6,405 nt of DNA, from NCBI GenBank assembly GCA_016650135.1, contig JAENWH010000118.1, positions 1-6,405 on the forward strand, given 5' to 3'. The position numbers and the translations under genes were made by a program. Each line of letters begins with the position of its first letter. The first letter of the stretch is position 1. Positions 6,383 through 6,405 of the stretch are shown one piece after another. The notes beneath the pieces were generated by a model. It was not told the DNA's origin, searched no databases, and saw only the letters and a list, made by a program, of their open reading frames with translations. The stretch comes from Peptostreptococcaceae bacterium (GTDB lineage Bacteria > Bacillota_A > Clostridia > Peptostreptococcales > Anaerovoracaceae).

Positions 6383-6405
6383 CTGTCTCTTATACACATC
6401 TCCGA
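6383..6405. other. Tn5 mosaic end plus Nextera adapter (library sequence, not genomic)
   Basis: Positions 6383-6401 read CTGTCTCTTATACACATCT, the exact 19-base mosaic end used by Tn5 tagmentation. It is followed by CCGA, which is how the Nextera read adapter continues. Its position at the very end of the window and the exact match indicate untrimmed adapter read-through, so the genomic sequence ends at about 6382. Confidence 0.96.

Noticed and set aside
1..6405. CRISPR array, tRNA, rRNA or riboswitch
   Set aside because: No regularly spaced repeats, cloverleaf-like segment, conserved rRNA stretch or recognisable riboswitch leader was seen in the gaps between genes.

Overview
The window looks like a carbohydrate-degradation locus from a member of the Bacteroidota. 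The DNA is AT-rich, the starts sit behind A/T-rich leaders without a Shine-Dalgarno sequence, and two of the three complete ORFs begin with lipoprotein signal peptides. The gene content is a GH92 alpha-mannosidase plus alpha-galactosidase-type (clan GH-D) hydrolases, as in Bacteroidota polysaccharide-utilisation loci. No SusC/SusD pair or regulator falls inside the window, so membership in such a locus is inferred.

Layout, all on the + strand. Positions 1-192 are the C-terminal end of an IstB-type ATPase from an IS21-family element. Its right end, with two copies of an AGGGGTACA-headed repeat, follows to about 291-295. Only about 20 bases separate the IS end from the first hydrolase. 316-2586 is an apparently complete, divergent GH92 lipoprotein that keeps the expected catalytic acidic residues. 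2628-3566 is a short lipoprotein ORF that reads as an in-frame chimera: the first ~140 residues are a canonical GH92 N-terminus and the rest is the second half of an alpha-galactosidase-like barrel with its C-terminus. A 127-base AT-rich gap with no recognisable promoter follows. 3694-6177 is a complete secreted clan GH-D-like hydrolase with a K-F-D nucleophile motif and an R-x-x-A-D acid/base motif. 6178-6382 is AT-rich non-coding sequence. 6383-6405 is the Tn5/Nextera mosaic end plus adapter, that is, library sequence and not genome.

How the genes could work together (inference): the GH92 enzyme would remove alpha-mannose and the 3694-6177 enzyme would remove alpha-galactose or a related alpha-linked sugar from a mannose-containing glycan. 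The chimeric ORF lacks the GH92 catalytic domain and the clan GH-D nucleophile, so it is probably inactive as either enzyme.

The observation most worth following is the GH92/clan GH-D junction near 3039-3068. It is either a real deletion fusion between two neighbouring hydrolase genes or a library/assembly chimera. The untrimmed adapter at the right end shows that the contig was not fully cleaned. I found no convincing RNA gene, CRISPR array, riboswitch or new defence-like system.
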